IMG/VR virus record: IMGVR_UViG_3300046543_000437
Coordinates: 1 to 64,000 of that record
DNA: 64,000 nt
Direction: 5' to 3' (one strand)
DNA from: a virus
Part shown: positions 30,940 to 39,738 of the stretch, piece by piece
How positions within the stretch are numbered: the first letter of the stretch is position 1
Layout of the letters: each line of letters starts with the position of its first letter
The notes under the pieces: generated by a model
What the model saw: only the letters and a program-made list of their open reading frames with translations
What the model was told of the DNA's origin: nothing
The model's database searches: none
Position numbers and translations under genes: made by a program

Positions 30940-33432
30940 CTACGCCATAACAATAATCTGTACAGCGCCAAAAGTAATTGGCGACAACGATACATTGCCG
31001 GTTGCAGCAAGCGCATCGTTCGCCTCAGTGACCGCCAGCGTACCTAAAATCGGCGGGAAGGCAGATACCACACCACTCGCGGAAATCGCGTCAGCAGCCT
31101 CTAGAACCGATAGCGTGCCGGTGCGTGGCGGCAGAGGCACGTTGCCGGTGGCGGCGAGCGTGTCGTTCGCTTCGGTGATCGCCAGCGCGCCACCGACAAC
31201 CAGCCCACCCGCCGCCGCGAGCGCATCGTTCGCCTCGGTTACCGTCAGCGTGCCGTTGACCCTTGGCCCGCCCGCACCGGACAGCGTATCGTTCGCCTCG
31301 GTAACCGCCAGCGTACCGACTGTTTGATCGGCCCTGAATGCAGCAATCTTGGCGACGGCGATGGTGCCGCCAGGGATCGTCCACACCGGGTTGACTGCGG
31401 CGACTTGGCCTTGGCTTAGGTAAGCCATCGCCCCGCCTTCATTCGACCCCGACGTGAAGTTGATCGCGTTGGCGATCGTAAAGCCGCTATCGACAGCGCC
31501 GAAGCTTGACCCAGCCACGCCAGAACCCGCCGCCAGGATCAGTAGTTCCTTGTCGATCGCTGGCGTGATCGAGCCGGGGCTGCATGATGTCGTCCCGGCG
31601 GCACCGTTCCTAAACTGATCCAGCGAGTAGTTGTAGTTTTTCGGCCCAGCGAAAGCACCAACCGCAAGAACCGAGTTCGTATCGTTGGTTCCAGCCTGCG
31701 TGTAAGTAAAGATATGTCCCGTGCCGACAACCGGATTAGGACAAAAATAAATCTGGGTCAGCAGCTCGTTGCTGAGAACCTGATCGTAAGCCCCGGCAGG
31801 AAGAAAAATGTTTCCTTTGTTGTCTGTGATATTTGCTGGGGCGGTATAGTTTCCCCCATACATCGTAAAAGTTAGGGCGATGAAGTTCGTCCCGGTCGTA
31901 TCGATCGCCGCCGTTATGTTGGTTACCCCAGAAGGACTCGCGTGAGCGGTCCTTGCCATCAAGACCCAATCTGACCCACCGACAGCGGCGATCGTGTCGT
32001 TCGCCTCGGTGACCGCCAGATTTCCGGTGGCTGGCGCGACGACGCTGGAGAGAGCCTTAAACGAGGCGATCTTGGCAACCGACCGGGTTGCTGCGGGCGT
32101 CGACCAGACCGGGTTTGCCGCCGCCGCAGCACCCACCTGTATCAGGTAAGCAAGCCCGCCGCCCTCGTTGACCCCCGCAGCAAAACTGATAGCGTCGGTG
32201 ATCGTGAAGCCGCCCGTGATGGCGGTGATGCTCGAACCGGCGACCCCCGCGCCGACGCCGGTAACCAGCAACTCGTCAGGGGCAGTCGGCGTGATCGAGC
32301 CGGTGCTAGCCGTCGTCGTCCCGGCAGGGCCGTTGCTGCCCTGATCGAAGGCGTAATCGCCCAACCCGGCAAAGGCAGCAACCGTCAGAACCGAATTGGT
32401 ATCGTTGCCGTTTGGGTTATTGACCGAAAAAATATGTCCTGGCCCAACATTCGGAGCTAGGCAGTAATAAAGATGCGTAAATATTTCAGCGGTGTTTGTC
32501 GCCTGCGTTCCGGCTGGAACGTAGTTGTTTCCTAGATTGTCTGTAACACTCAACGGGACAGTGTAATTCCCGTTGTACATCGTAAAACCCAAGGCTATTA
32601 AATTAGCCCCGGTCGTATCGATCGCCGTCGCCGTCGTGTTCGTCGGTCCACTGACCGCTTGGGCGGTATGGGCGATCAGCCCCCATTTAGCTCCGTAGGG
32701 TATTCGGGCGAGGCTATCGTTTGCCTCGGTAACCGCCACCGTGCCACTGACCGGGCCGACGTAAGGGCGAAGGGCGATGACCATCGCCACCCATGACCGG
32801 CTGGTGCCGAGCGTCGGGGCATAGGTCAATCGCGCGCTGGTTACCAGACTGCCGCCAGCACCCGTCTCGTTGTTGGTTGCCGTGCCGCCCGTGGTGCCGA
32901 TGCGCGTCGGCGGGACGGCCCAGCCGCCGGTCGCCTGCGTGAATGCATCGCCCTGCGGGCCGTTGGTCGCAACCCAGCCGATTGCCAGCGAATTGGCGAG
33001 CGCCGGGGCGACAGCCATCTGGACCGATGGCGCTGTACTCGACCCAGTGGCAAAGGCCGTGACCGTCGTATCGACCGGCGTCGTCGCATCGACGCCCATC
33101 GCATAGAACGCCGACACGGCACCGGCAGTGGCGGCAGAGTAGGTAACGGTGAGCGTCGTGCCTGCCGCGATCTGCGCGCCGGCATTCAGCCCGGTAAAGA
33201 TCGCCCCGTAAGACGTGGTCCCGGCTTGCGAAACCTGTCGGGTAAAAGTGATGCCGCCAAACGAAACCGCGTTGGCGAGCGCGCTAACCGGAAAGCCGGC
33301 CGCGCAGACGACTACCAGGCCGTTGGTCGGAACCGCCGCCGTCGAGGCAAACGAAACCGTCGTTCCGGTCTTGACGGTCCCGGTGCCGAGGGCGTTAGGA
33401 ACGCCTACTAGGGCGACGACCTCATCGGCCAC
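30940..33432 (-). CDS. repetitive tail/appendage protein, 830 aa
   Basis: The protein is made of an N-terminal beta domain (1-235), then two related domains of about 240 residues (each with FTMYxGNY, NDTNSVL and a GSITP pattern), and then short spacers. The linker word TEAND (one copy degraded to LEAAD) occurs seven times, usually as GTLAVTEANDxLAAxG; four or five lie in a tandem block at the C-terminus. Threonine-, alanine- and glycine-rich beta composition suggests a surface appendage. The repeats look able to expand or shrink. Confidence 0.75.
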   Translation of the reverse strand: MADEVVALVGVPNALGTGTVKTGTTVSFASTAAVPTNGLVVVCAAGFPVSALANAVSFGGITFTRQVSQAGTTSYGAIFTGLNAGAQIAAGTTLTVTYSAATAGAVSAFYAMGVDATTPVDTTVTAFATGSSTAPSVQMAVAPALANSLAIGWVATNGPQGDAFTQATGGWAVPPTRIGTTGGTATNNETGAGGSLVTSARLTYAPTLGTSRSWVAMVIALRPYVGPVSGTVAVTEANDSLARIPYGAKWGLIAHTAQAVSGPTNTTATAIDTTGANLIALGFTMYNGNYTVPLSVTDNLGNNYVPAGTQATNTAEIFTHLYYCLAPNVGPGHIFSVNNPNGNDTNSVLTVAAFAGLGDYAFDQGSNGPAGTTTASTGSITPTAPDELLVTGVGAGVAGSSITAITGGFTITDAISFAAGVNEGGGLAYLIQVGAAAAANPVWSTPAATRSVAKIASFKALSSVVAPATGNLAVTEANDTIAAVGGSDWVLMARTAHASPSGVTNITAAIDTTGTNFIALTFTMYGGNYTAPANITDNKGNIFLPAGAYDQVLSNELLTQIYFCPNPVVGTGHIFTYTQAGTNDTNSVLAVGAFAGPKNYNYSLDQFRNGAAGTTSCSPGSITPAIDKELLILAAGSGVAGSSFGAVDSGFTIANAINFTSGSNEGGAMAYLSQGQVAAVNPVWTIPGGTIAVAKIAAFRADQTVGTLAVTEANDTLSGAGGPRVNGTLTVTEANDALAAAGGLVVGGALAITEANDTLAATGNVPLPPRTGTLSVLEAADAISASGVVSAFPPILGTLAVTEANDALAATGNVSLSPITFGAVQIIVMA

Positions 33433-33452
33433 GGCTCACCCCTCTTGGGGCA

Positions 33453-33836
33453 TTAAGCGTTTCCGCTGGTGACCGTGAACGAAGTGACGCTGACCGTCTG
33501 CCCGCTGGTGATCGACGTATTGTTGAGGACGAGGTCGGTCGTGCAGTTACCCTGAACATGACAAACGGACGAGCCGTCATACATGCGAAAGCTCGCCGCC
33601 GTGCCAGTGGCAGAAGCATTGACGCTCCAAGTGCCAGCAATGGTCGTCTGACCGCTGGCGCTGGTCAGGAAGCTGGCGGGCAGCGTAATCGTTGCGAGCA
33701 GCCCAGCAGGATCGGCGGCGGCGCAGTTGGCGGGTTCGGCACCGCTGAAGATTTTGAGCGTGCCGCTGGCCCCGATCGACGCTTGAATCTGTGCCGCCTG
33801 ATTGGTCCGCAAAGCCACGCCGTACTGAAAAGCCAT
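33453..33836 (-). CDS. small tail structural protein, 127 aa
   Basis: A beta-rich protein with the pattern LKIFSGAEPANCAAADPAGL, then FRMYDGSSVCHVQGN and a repeated threonine/serine end. Proteins of this form stand next to tail fibre genes in many siphophages and are likely virion components. Two cysteines may pair. It lies between the beta-propeller fibre and the repetitive appendage. Confidence 0.7.
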   Translation of the reverse strand: MAFQYGVALRTNQAAQIQASIGASGTLKIFSGAEPANCAAADPAGLLATITLPASFLTSASGQTTIAGTWSVNASATGTAASFRMYDGSSVCHVQGNCTTDLVLNNTSITSGQTVSVTSFTVTSGNA

Positions 33837-33847
33837 GACTGATCCCC

Positions 33848-36800
33848 TTAAGGCCGTTGCGCGATCACGGTGATGCCGATGTCGGCCAAGGTCGCGTCTT
33901 GCGATGCCGGCGCGACGAGCTGCACCACATCGCCCGCCACCAGAGAGGCTCCAGCGCCCGACAGGGTGCAGGAGGTTGCCGACGTGGTTGTGATCACGAT
34001 GCTGCCGATTGCGGTCGTCGTGCCGCCCGAAATCTTGTTCACGGTGAAGGTCGCGTTGGCGGTGCTTCTCACGCTGTCATAGACCACTGATCCCGCCAAG
34101 GCGGCAGGGATGGACAACGCCATCCCGATGACCACGTTGAAGACCGCGCTGGCCGCAGGCTTACCCGGCAGGATGAAGGAGAGCGGCACGCTGCGGACAT
34201 ATCGGCGGGTTGCTGGCTGGAGGTTCGCGGTTGGGTCGGCGGCCAAGGTGAGCGCGCCGGTCATCGTTCCGCCGCCCGTGGGCAAAAATGAGGTCGAGGT
34301 CGAGATCGTCGGTGGCGACGTTCCGGTATCGATGCTGATGCCGGAACCGGCCACATAGCCGCTGCCATCAGCGCCTTGCGGACCTTGGAGATTTCCCTTC
34401 AACGCCCAAATGTTCGCGCCCGTCCCGGCGAGACGCAGTAGCGTTTCATGCCCATCGAGTGTCGAGATCAGAAACTCGACATTACCGTCGCCATCGAGGT
34501 CCGCGATCAATGGCGTTCCTTCGATCCCTGCCGGCATGCGGAACTGCCCGACCATCGCGCCCGCTTCACTATACGCGCCGACCGTCCCGCTCATGTCGCA
34601 GCTTACCGCGACGACGCCGCCATGCGATCCGAAGTCGACGATGCTTGGGCTGGAGTTGATCCCGATTCCACCGGGGGCAAGCTGGGCCTGCCAGTGCAAA
34701 GTGCCATCTGTATTGAAGCACCAGACGATGCCGAGATCGTTACCGACGACAAAGCGGCCATCGGCGAAAATCGCGGGCCGGTCGTCCACGTCCGCGCCCA
34801 TATCGATGGTTGCGTGCTTCACTGCGCCCGTTTGACCATTCAAGACGTAGACATTGTTCGACCGGCTCGATGCGAGGATTTCGATCACACCATCGCCGTC
34901 GATGTCGGCGGCCGAGACGAACGCATCCATCCCATCATCGCCGGTCGAGGACGGCTTTGTTCGCCACTTCAGAGCGCCGGTCGCTGAGTTCAGGCAGTAA
35001 AAATAACCATCCACGCTGCCCACGCAGACTTCGGCCTGCCCGTCGCCATCTACGTCCATAACGAGCGGAAACGGCTCGATGCTCTCCCCCGTCTGATAGC
35101 GCCAGACCATCGCGCCGGTCGTTGCGTTCAGCCGGACGATCTGCCCGTCGAAGCAACAGACGTACAGCGCCGTACCGACGAGCGTCCCGGCATGCTGGTA
35201 GTAACCGTCGCTGTCGTAAGCAGGAATGACCTTGTAATGGCTAGTGGCGTCGGGGATCGGCGAGAAGGCATCGTATGTCCAGATTTTGTTTGCATCGGTC
35301 TGAGAGATTTCGCGGGTTTGACCCGCGCCGGTCCCAGAGGTGATCTGAATGGAAGCGTTCTCGCCCTGAACCCCGCGAAAGTTAAAGCAGTTTGGCACCC
35401 AGTTCTTCGTCGTATCGGTGATGTTGAATTGAGTTGCCGAGGTCACCGTGCCGGTGCCTTCACGATCGTAGACGCTATGCCACTGCCAAATCCACCCGCC
35501 GGTCGAATTCAGGCACCGGACGGTGCCGTCGTGACTAGCGCCGAAGAACTCAGGCTCGCCGTCGCCGTTGACATCGCCCGCTTGGCAGCGACCGTAGCAG
35601 GAGTCCGCGAACGCATAGCGCCAGCGAACTGCACCGTTGGCATAGTCCAAGACGTACAGGAACCAATCCCAAGTCTGAAAGACAACCCATTGGTTGACGC
35701 CCGCCGCTCGCGCATTGGCGAAGCCAGCCTTCGGGACAAGGATTGGCGAACTGTAGTTGGGTTCGCCGCCGGGAGTGTTCCAATTCCAGACCGTCGTCAT
35801 CAGCAGACCGTTATTCGACTTCTGATAGAAGTCACCAGTGTCTGCGTCGATATAGAAGTCACCAATATTGCCGAGCGCGAGGGCAGGTATTCCAGAGCCT
35901 TCATACCATATCGAGCCGGGGGTTCCGGCTGAGCCGGCGGGTCCGGTCGGGCCACTCGGCCCCGGCGGTCCCGGCACTGTGCTGGCGGGTCCAGCAGGGC
36001 CGGTCGGGCCACTCGGCCCAGGTGGTCCCGGCACCGTGCTAGCGGGTCCAGCAGGGCCTGGAGGACCGGCTGGGCCAGTACCCGCAGTGATCGGAACGCC
36101 GTTGATATAATAGCCGCCCGTCACATTGACGGTCCCGGCACCCAAATCGCCGCCGGTCGGCATCCCCCCAGCAGCGGTGGTCAGCGCCAGCCCCCGGCTG
36201 AGCGACATCCGCAGGACTGAGTTGATCGTTCCCGGCGTGTTGGTGACGAACTCGATCGCCGCCCCGGCTGCGCTGTCCGTCCAATTCTCGGTGGCGCGTA
36301 TCTGCACGCCCGCCACGGCTTGACTGTAGCCGGTCGCCAGCCGCCCGTTCGACCCGAAGAACCCGACGAGGTCGCCCACCTGTACAGCCGCTGGAGCCGC
36401 CGCGTTCCCGCGGGAGAAGCGGCAGAGGTAGAATGGGTTGCCGCTCGCGGTATTGGCATAGGCATCGAGCATATGCCCGACACCTTCCGGTCCATCGTTC
36501 GACGCGAGAAAGAGTACCGGATAACCAACCGGCGCATGCGGTCTGCCAGGATTGATCGCGAGCGCGCCGGTAAGGGTGCCGCCTGCGAGTGGAAGCCCGC
36601 CCAAGGCTGCGAGCGCGGCGACCGGCGTCGTCGAATTGGTCCCGCCATTGGCAATCGAAACCGGCACCGCCAGACTGATAAAAACCTGACCGCTCGTTCC
36701 GCCGCCGGTCAGCCCGACGCCAGGAATGACGGCAGTGATCGAACCGCCGCCGCTGCCGTCACCCGTTCCCGGCGGGCCTTGCGGCCCCGGCTGATTTACA

Positions 36801-37099
36801 ACCGCAACCCACTGTGCGCTGTTACCGTCGTCAAAATAAATGTAGAGTTGAGCGCCAAAGGAATCAAACCATAACGTCCCTGGATACGGGTTAGCTGGAG
36901 GTTGCGTACCAATAATAGCACGACCGATATAAGACCTACCCGGTATAGGCTCGAATATCCACTTTCCACCGACAGCCATACCGTCACCAACGACGATATC
37001 TCCGTTGGAAACATTGATAACCACCTCGCCTTGCAGCGGCGTATAACTAGCAAGGCTGGTGTCTGTTCCTCTCGTTTGCTGAAGCTGTTTGTGCGACAT
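33848..37099 (-). CDS. tail fibre with collagen-like stalk and calcium-site beta-propeller, 1083 aa
   Basis: The layout is an N-terminal attachment region (1-330), a Gly-X-Y stalk of about 55 residues with a tandem repeated 18-residue unit (336-391), a beta-propeller (about 405-895), a short second PQG segment, and a C-terminal beta knob. The propeller has four calcium loops of the DxDGDG type (VNGDGEPEF, DVDGDGQAEV, DIDGDGVIEI, DLDGDGNVEF, near 508, 683, 733 and 869), as in FG-GAP/integrin-type blades. It also has PQQ-like words (GAVRWRY, GAMVWRY, GALKWRT). A propeller head is a good candidate for receptor binding. Confidence 0.85.
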   Translation of the reverse strand: MSHKQLQQTRGTDTSLASYTPLQGEVVINVSNGDIVVGDGMAVGGKWIFEPIPGRSYIGRAIIGTQPPANPYPGTLWFDSFGAQLYIYFDDGNSAQWVAVVNQPGPQGPPGTGDGSGGGSITAVIPGVGLTGGGTSGQVFISLAVPVSIANGGTNSTTPVAALAALGGLPLAGGTLTGALAINPGRPHAPVGYPVLFLASNDGPEGVGHMLDAYANTASGNPFYLCRFSRGNAAAPAAVQVGDLVGFFGSNGRLATGYSQAVAGVQIRATENWTDSAAGAAIEFVTNTPGTINSVLRMSLSRGLALTTAAGGMPTGGDLGAGTVNVTGGYYINGVPITAGTGPAGPPGPAGPASTVPGPPGPSGPTGPAGPASTVPGPPGPSGPTGPAGSAGTPGSIWYEGSGIPALALGNIGDFYIDADTGDFYQKSNNGLLMTTVWNWNTPGGEPNYSSPILVPKAGFANARAAGVNQWVVFQTWDWFLYVLDYANGAVRWRYAFADSCYGRCQAGDVNGDGEPEFFGASHDGTVRCLNSTGGWIWQWHSVYDREGTGTVTSATQFNITDTTKNWVPNCFNFRGVQGENASIQITSGTGAGQTREISQTDANKIWTYDAFSPIPDATSHYKVIPAYDSDGYYQHAGTLVGTALYVCCFDGQIVRLNATTGAMVWRYQTGESIEPFPLVMDVDGDGQAEVCVGSVDGYFYCLNSATGALKWRTKPSSTGDDGMDAFVSAADIDGDGVIEILASSRSNNVYVLNGQTGAVKHATIDMGADVDDRPAIFADGRFVVGNDLGIVWCFNTDGTLHWQAQLAPGGIGINSSPSIVDFGSHGGVVAVSCDMSGTVGAYSEAGAMVGQFRMPAGIEGTPLIADLDGDGNVEFLISTLDGHETLLRLAGTGANIWALKGNLQGPQGADGSGYVAGSGISIDTGTSPPTISTSTSFLPTGGGTMTGALTLAADPTANLQPATRRYVRSVPLSFILPGKPAASAVFNVVIGMALSIPAALAGSVVYDSVRSTANATFTVNKISGGTTTAIGSIVITTTSATSCTLSGAGASLVAGDVVQLVAPASQDATLADIGITVIAQRP

Positions 37100-37102
37100 C
37101 GC

Positions 37103-37894
37103 CTACAGCACCTGTTCAAATTCAAGGCTGATCTGGCTACGAGTGAAATCGACCCAGTTTGCCAACGGGCCTTGCGTCGTGAAGCGGGCCAGCATGGCGC
37201 TCTGGTTCCAGCGCAAGGTATCGTCAGGCTCTGGGATCACGATAAACGGGACGTAGAGATCGTAAACCCGCAAAATCTCCAAGTAGAAGTCCGACGCCTC
37301 GGCATCGCTCGCGTCAAAGGTGGCTTTTAAAACACGGGGAGACGGGTAGGGGCTGAAGAACTTCATCCCGCTGGGTGTCTGGCTGAACCCGGTTCGCAGG
37401 GTGCGCCCGCGTTGAGCACCTTGCGCCATACCAAACCCAGCCTCGTAGGCGAAGGCGATCTCCAGCCGGCCGACATCGAGATAACCTGCCAGATTGGTGG
37501 CGTCGGATAGGTCGATACGAAAGGCGCGGATGTTGTAGTTGGTGCCGTTCCAAAAGAACCAGTGCGGGTCCGATAGGCGGGCGCCGGGAAACACCGGCAC
37601 GTTGCCGGTATCGAGCAACGGGGTCGTCGCCATCGCGGCATCGCTCCAGTAGCGCAACCTGATGTGGGCGCTTGGGGTAAGATTGATCCCGAACAACCCG
37701 ATCACGCCAACCTGAACTGCGATCGTCGAGGTGCCGAAGAAATAAGTCGAGGTCGCCTGGAGGTCGGGTGTACGCGCGACTTGGGCAAGATCATCGGTTT
37801 GCAGATTGGAGCGTGGGTATTCAGCGACGTAGTTGCCGCCGCCCAGCGTGAAAGCGTTCGTCGCAGTCGGGTAGCCAAAAATGGGGTTGGTCAT
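37103..37894 (-). CDS. tail tip protein, 263 aa
   Basis: The start at 37894 is fixed by the ATGA overlap with the hub-like gene. It is mostly beta, with WFFWNGTNYNIRAFRIDLSD and a central glycine/arginine patch, and no recognised catalytic site. The place between the hub-like protein and the fibre gene, plus strict coupling, suggests a baseplate or fibre-attachment role; this is inference. Confidence 0.7.
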   Translation of the reverse strand: MTNPIFGYPTATNAFTLGGGNYVAEYPRSNLQTDDLAQVARTPDLQATSTYFFGTSTIAVQVGVIGLFGINLTPSAHIRLRYWSDAAMATTPLLDTGNVPVFPGARLSDPHWFFWNGTNYNIRAFRIDLSDATNLAGYLDVGRLEIAFAYEAGFGMAQGAQRGRTLRTGFSQTPSGMKFFSPYPSPRVLKATFDASDAEASDFYLEILRVYDLYVPFIVIPEPDDTLRWNQSAMLARFTTQGPLANWVDFTRSQISLEFEQVL

Positions 37895-39738
37895 GTGATG
37901 AACTGCCTCACGATGTCCAATGTCCCGAAATCGAACGGCAGCGCCCGGTCGATACCCAGCGACAAGACCGTGCCGATCCCCGTCCAACCGACCAGAGTGG
38001 CCCCGACCACACCCCAATCCTCGACCGTGCTGGTGTCATCGATTGTGTCGGCCAGGTCGATGACAATGCTCTCCTTGCCACCCCACGCCTCGATTGTCAG
38101 GACGTTCCGCGAAGTGTTGTAGATCATTCCGGTCAAGAGCATCGGCTGACCGGCGTCGTAACCGTAGGCGGGGATGTACAGCATGACGACATCGCCGATG
38201 TCGATCGCGGCGATCACATCAAAATTCAGCGATACCTCAAGCTCAATAAAGTCGCGCCGCCCCGAATAGAGCGTAAGTTGCCGCTCGCATTCTTCATCCG
38301 CCGCCAGCGATTCGGTCAGCAGGCTATCCATGCTCTTCTTGATCGCCAGCGGATTGCCGACCTTGACCCACGCGGCGTCTCGGACGGTGGTACGAAACTC
38401 GCTGCCGACGAAATTCACAAACGTCTGATCGTCAAGCGCCTGACTCGCAAGACCGTTACCCGCCTGAACAGTATAGTTCTTTCTGTAGTTGATAGTCTGC
38501 TCGTAGGTCGGAACACCTTTATCGGGGTCGTTGGTCGGGATGAACCGCACCGAGATCACGCGGATTTCATCAACGGCAAGCTTGCTGCTGGTTATCGGCG
38601 CCCGCAGAACGGCAGTCGCGTTTTCAATAAGCGGCAAATTGATTCGCCGCATGCGGAACACATCGAGCCGATCGAACCCGCCAGCCGCGCCAATCGATGA
38701 CAAGATCGCATCAATCGGGGTCTGAATGTTCGACTCGTCGCCGACGTAAATGCCCACCGAGTTCTGGTTGAGCGCATCAAGGACGGTAAGATCCTCCATG
38801 CTGATCTCGGAGGGATTGAGGCCGCCTTTGCTCGTGAGGATGCGGAAAGCAACCTGACCAGCCGACCAATCAGCAGCGGTCGCGCCCTCGATCGCATCGA
38901 AGGTGATGGTCCCTTTCGGCGTAGCTCCAAGCCGAAAATAGCTGCCTTCGCTGCCGATATATGAGCGGAAATAACCCGGCGTCGGGATTTGCGCGTCATC
39001 CTGCAAAGCAGCGAGCGAGCTATATGACGGACCCGGCGTCAGCAACTCGCCCGCATCGTAAACTTGCACCAGCGTCGAGATTTGGTTTTCCGCGACCTGA
39101 TAGATGTCCTTGTAGGCGTTTACGTTGGTCGCGGTGACGTTATAGACCTTGCCCCACATCAAAGGGACCGGCTTAGATTTCAAATCGTCGCCGCCTTCGA
39201 CGCCGTCAGGGGCAACATTGTTGCCCAGATAACGATGGTTCTGAATCGGTAACGAGAAATCCAGCAGCCGATCGCGGAAGCGCAGCGTGACCGTGTCGGT
39301 CGTGGTGTTCTGACCGACGACGAGATCGAACAGAACCTGTTCGACGCGGCCCGAAGCCAGCGGAATAAACCCTGTGTAATTGTCGGTTGTGTGGCCGATT
39401 AGAATCCTGATCGATTGGCCGCCGATCCCATAGTCGCGCAACCCATCAAGTGCCCGGTCGTTATTCGCCAGGACAACATCTCCCGGCGTCACCGTGTTTG
39501 TGCCAGAAGTCGCGCCTGGAGCCAGCAAGAAGCGGCCAAAGTCTGGCGGGGTCATCACCCGGCCCTGGTAATATCCCGGTGCGTCAGGAGCGTTAAAGCC
39601 CTGTGTGGCGTATCGTAAACGCTCGATCGCCTGGGTCGTGAAATTATACGCATCGACCTCGATCAAATAAACAATCTGACCGCGCGAGCCGGTGATCGAC
39701 CTCGCTTCTCGAAATGCCCGATCGGAGACAGTTTGCAT
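37891..39738 (-). CDS. tail hub/tail-associated structural protein, 615 aa
   Basis: It starts on the tape measure's stop (TAATG), the usual place of distal tail/hub proteins. Beta-rich segments such as QIVYLIEVDAYNFTTQAIER and repeated domains resemble tail-hub proteins of lambda-like phages. No peptidase motif is seen. Asparagine- and glycine-rich loops suggest a virion component. The exact equivalent of gpM, gpL or gpJ is not decided. Confidence 0.72.
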   Translation of the reverse strand: MQTVSDRAFREARSITGSRGQIVYLIEVDAYNFTTQAIERLRYATQGFNAPDAPGYYQGRVMTPPDFGRFLLAPGATSGTNTVTPGDVVLANNDRALDGLRDYGIGGQSIRILIGHTTDNYTGFIPLASGRVEQVLFDLVVGQNTTTDTVTLRFRDRLLDFSLPIQNHRYLGNNVAPDGVEGGDDLKSKPVPLMWGKVYNVTATNVNAYKDIYQVAENQISTLVQVYDAGELLTPGPSYSSLAALQDDAQIPTPGYFRSYIGSEGSYFRLGATPKGTITFDAIEGATAADWSAGQVAFRILTSKGGLNPSEISMEDLTVLDALNQNSVGIYVGDESNIQTPIDAILSSIGAAGGFDRLDVFRMRRINLPLIENATAVLRAPITSSKLAVDEIRVISVRFIPTNDPDKGVPTYEQTINYRKNYTVQAGNGLASQALDDQTFVNFVGSEFRTTVRDAAWVKVGNPLAIKKSMDSLLTESLAADEECERQLTLYSGRRDFIELEVSLNFDVIAAIDIGDVVMLYIPAYGYDAGQPMLLTGMIYNTSRNVLTIEAWGGKESIVIDLADTIDDTSTVEDWGVVGATLVGWTGIGTVLSLGIDRALPFDFGTLDIVRQFIT

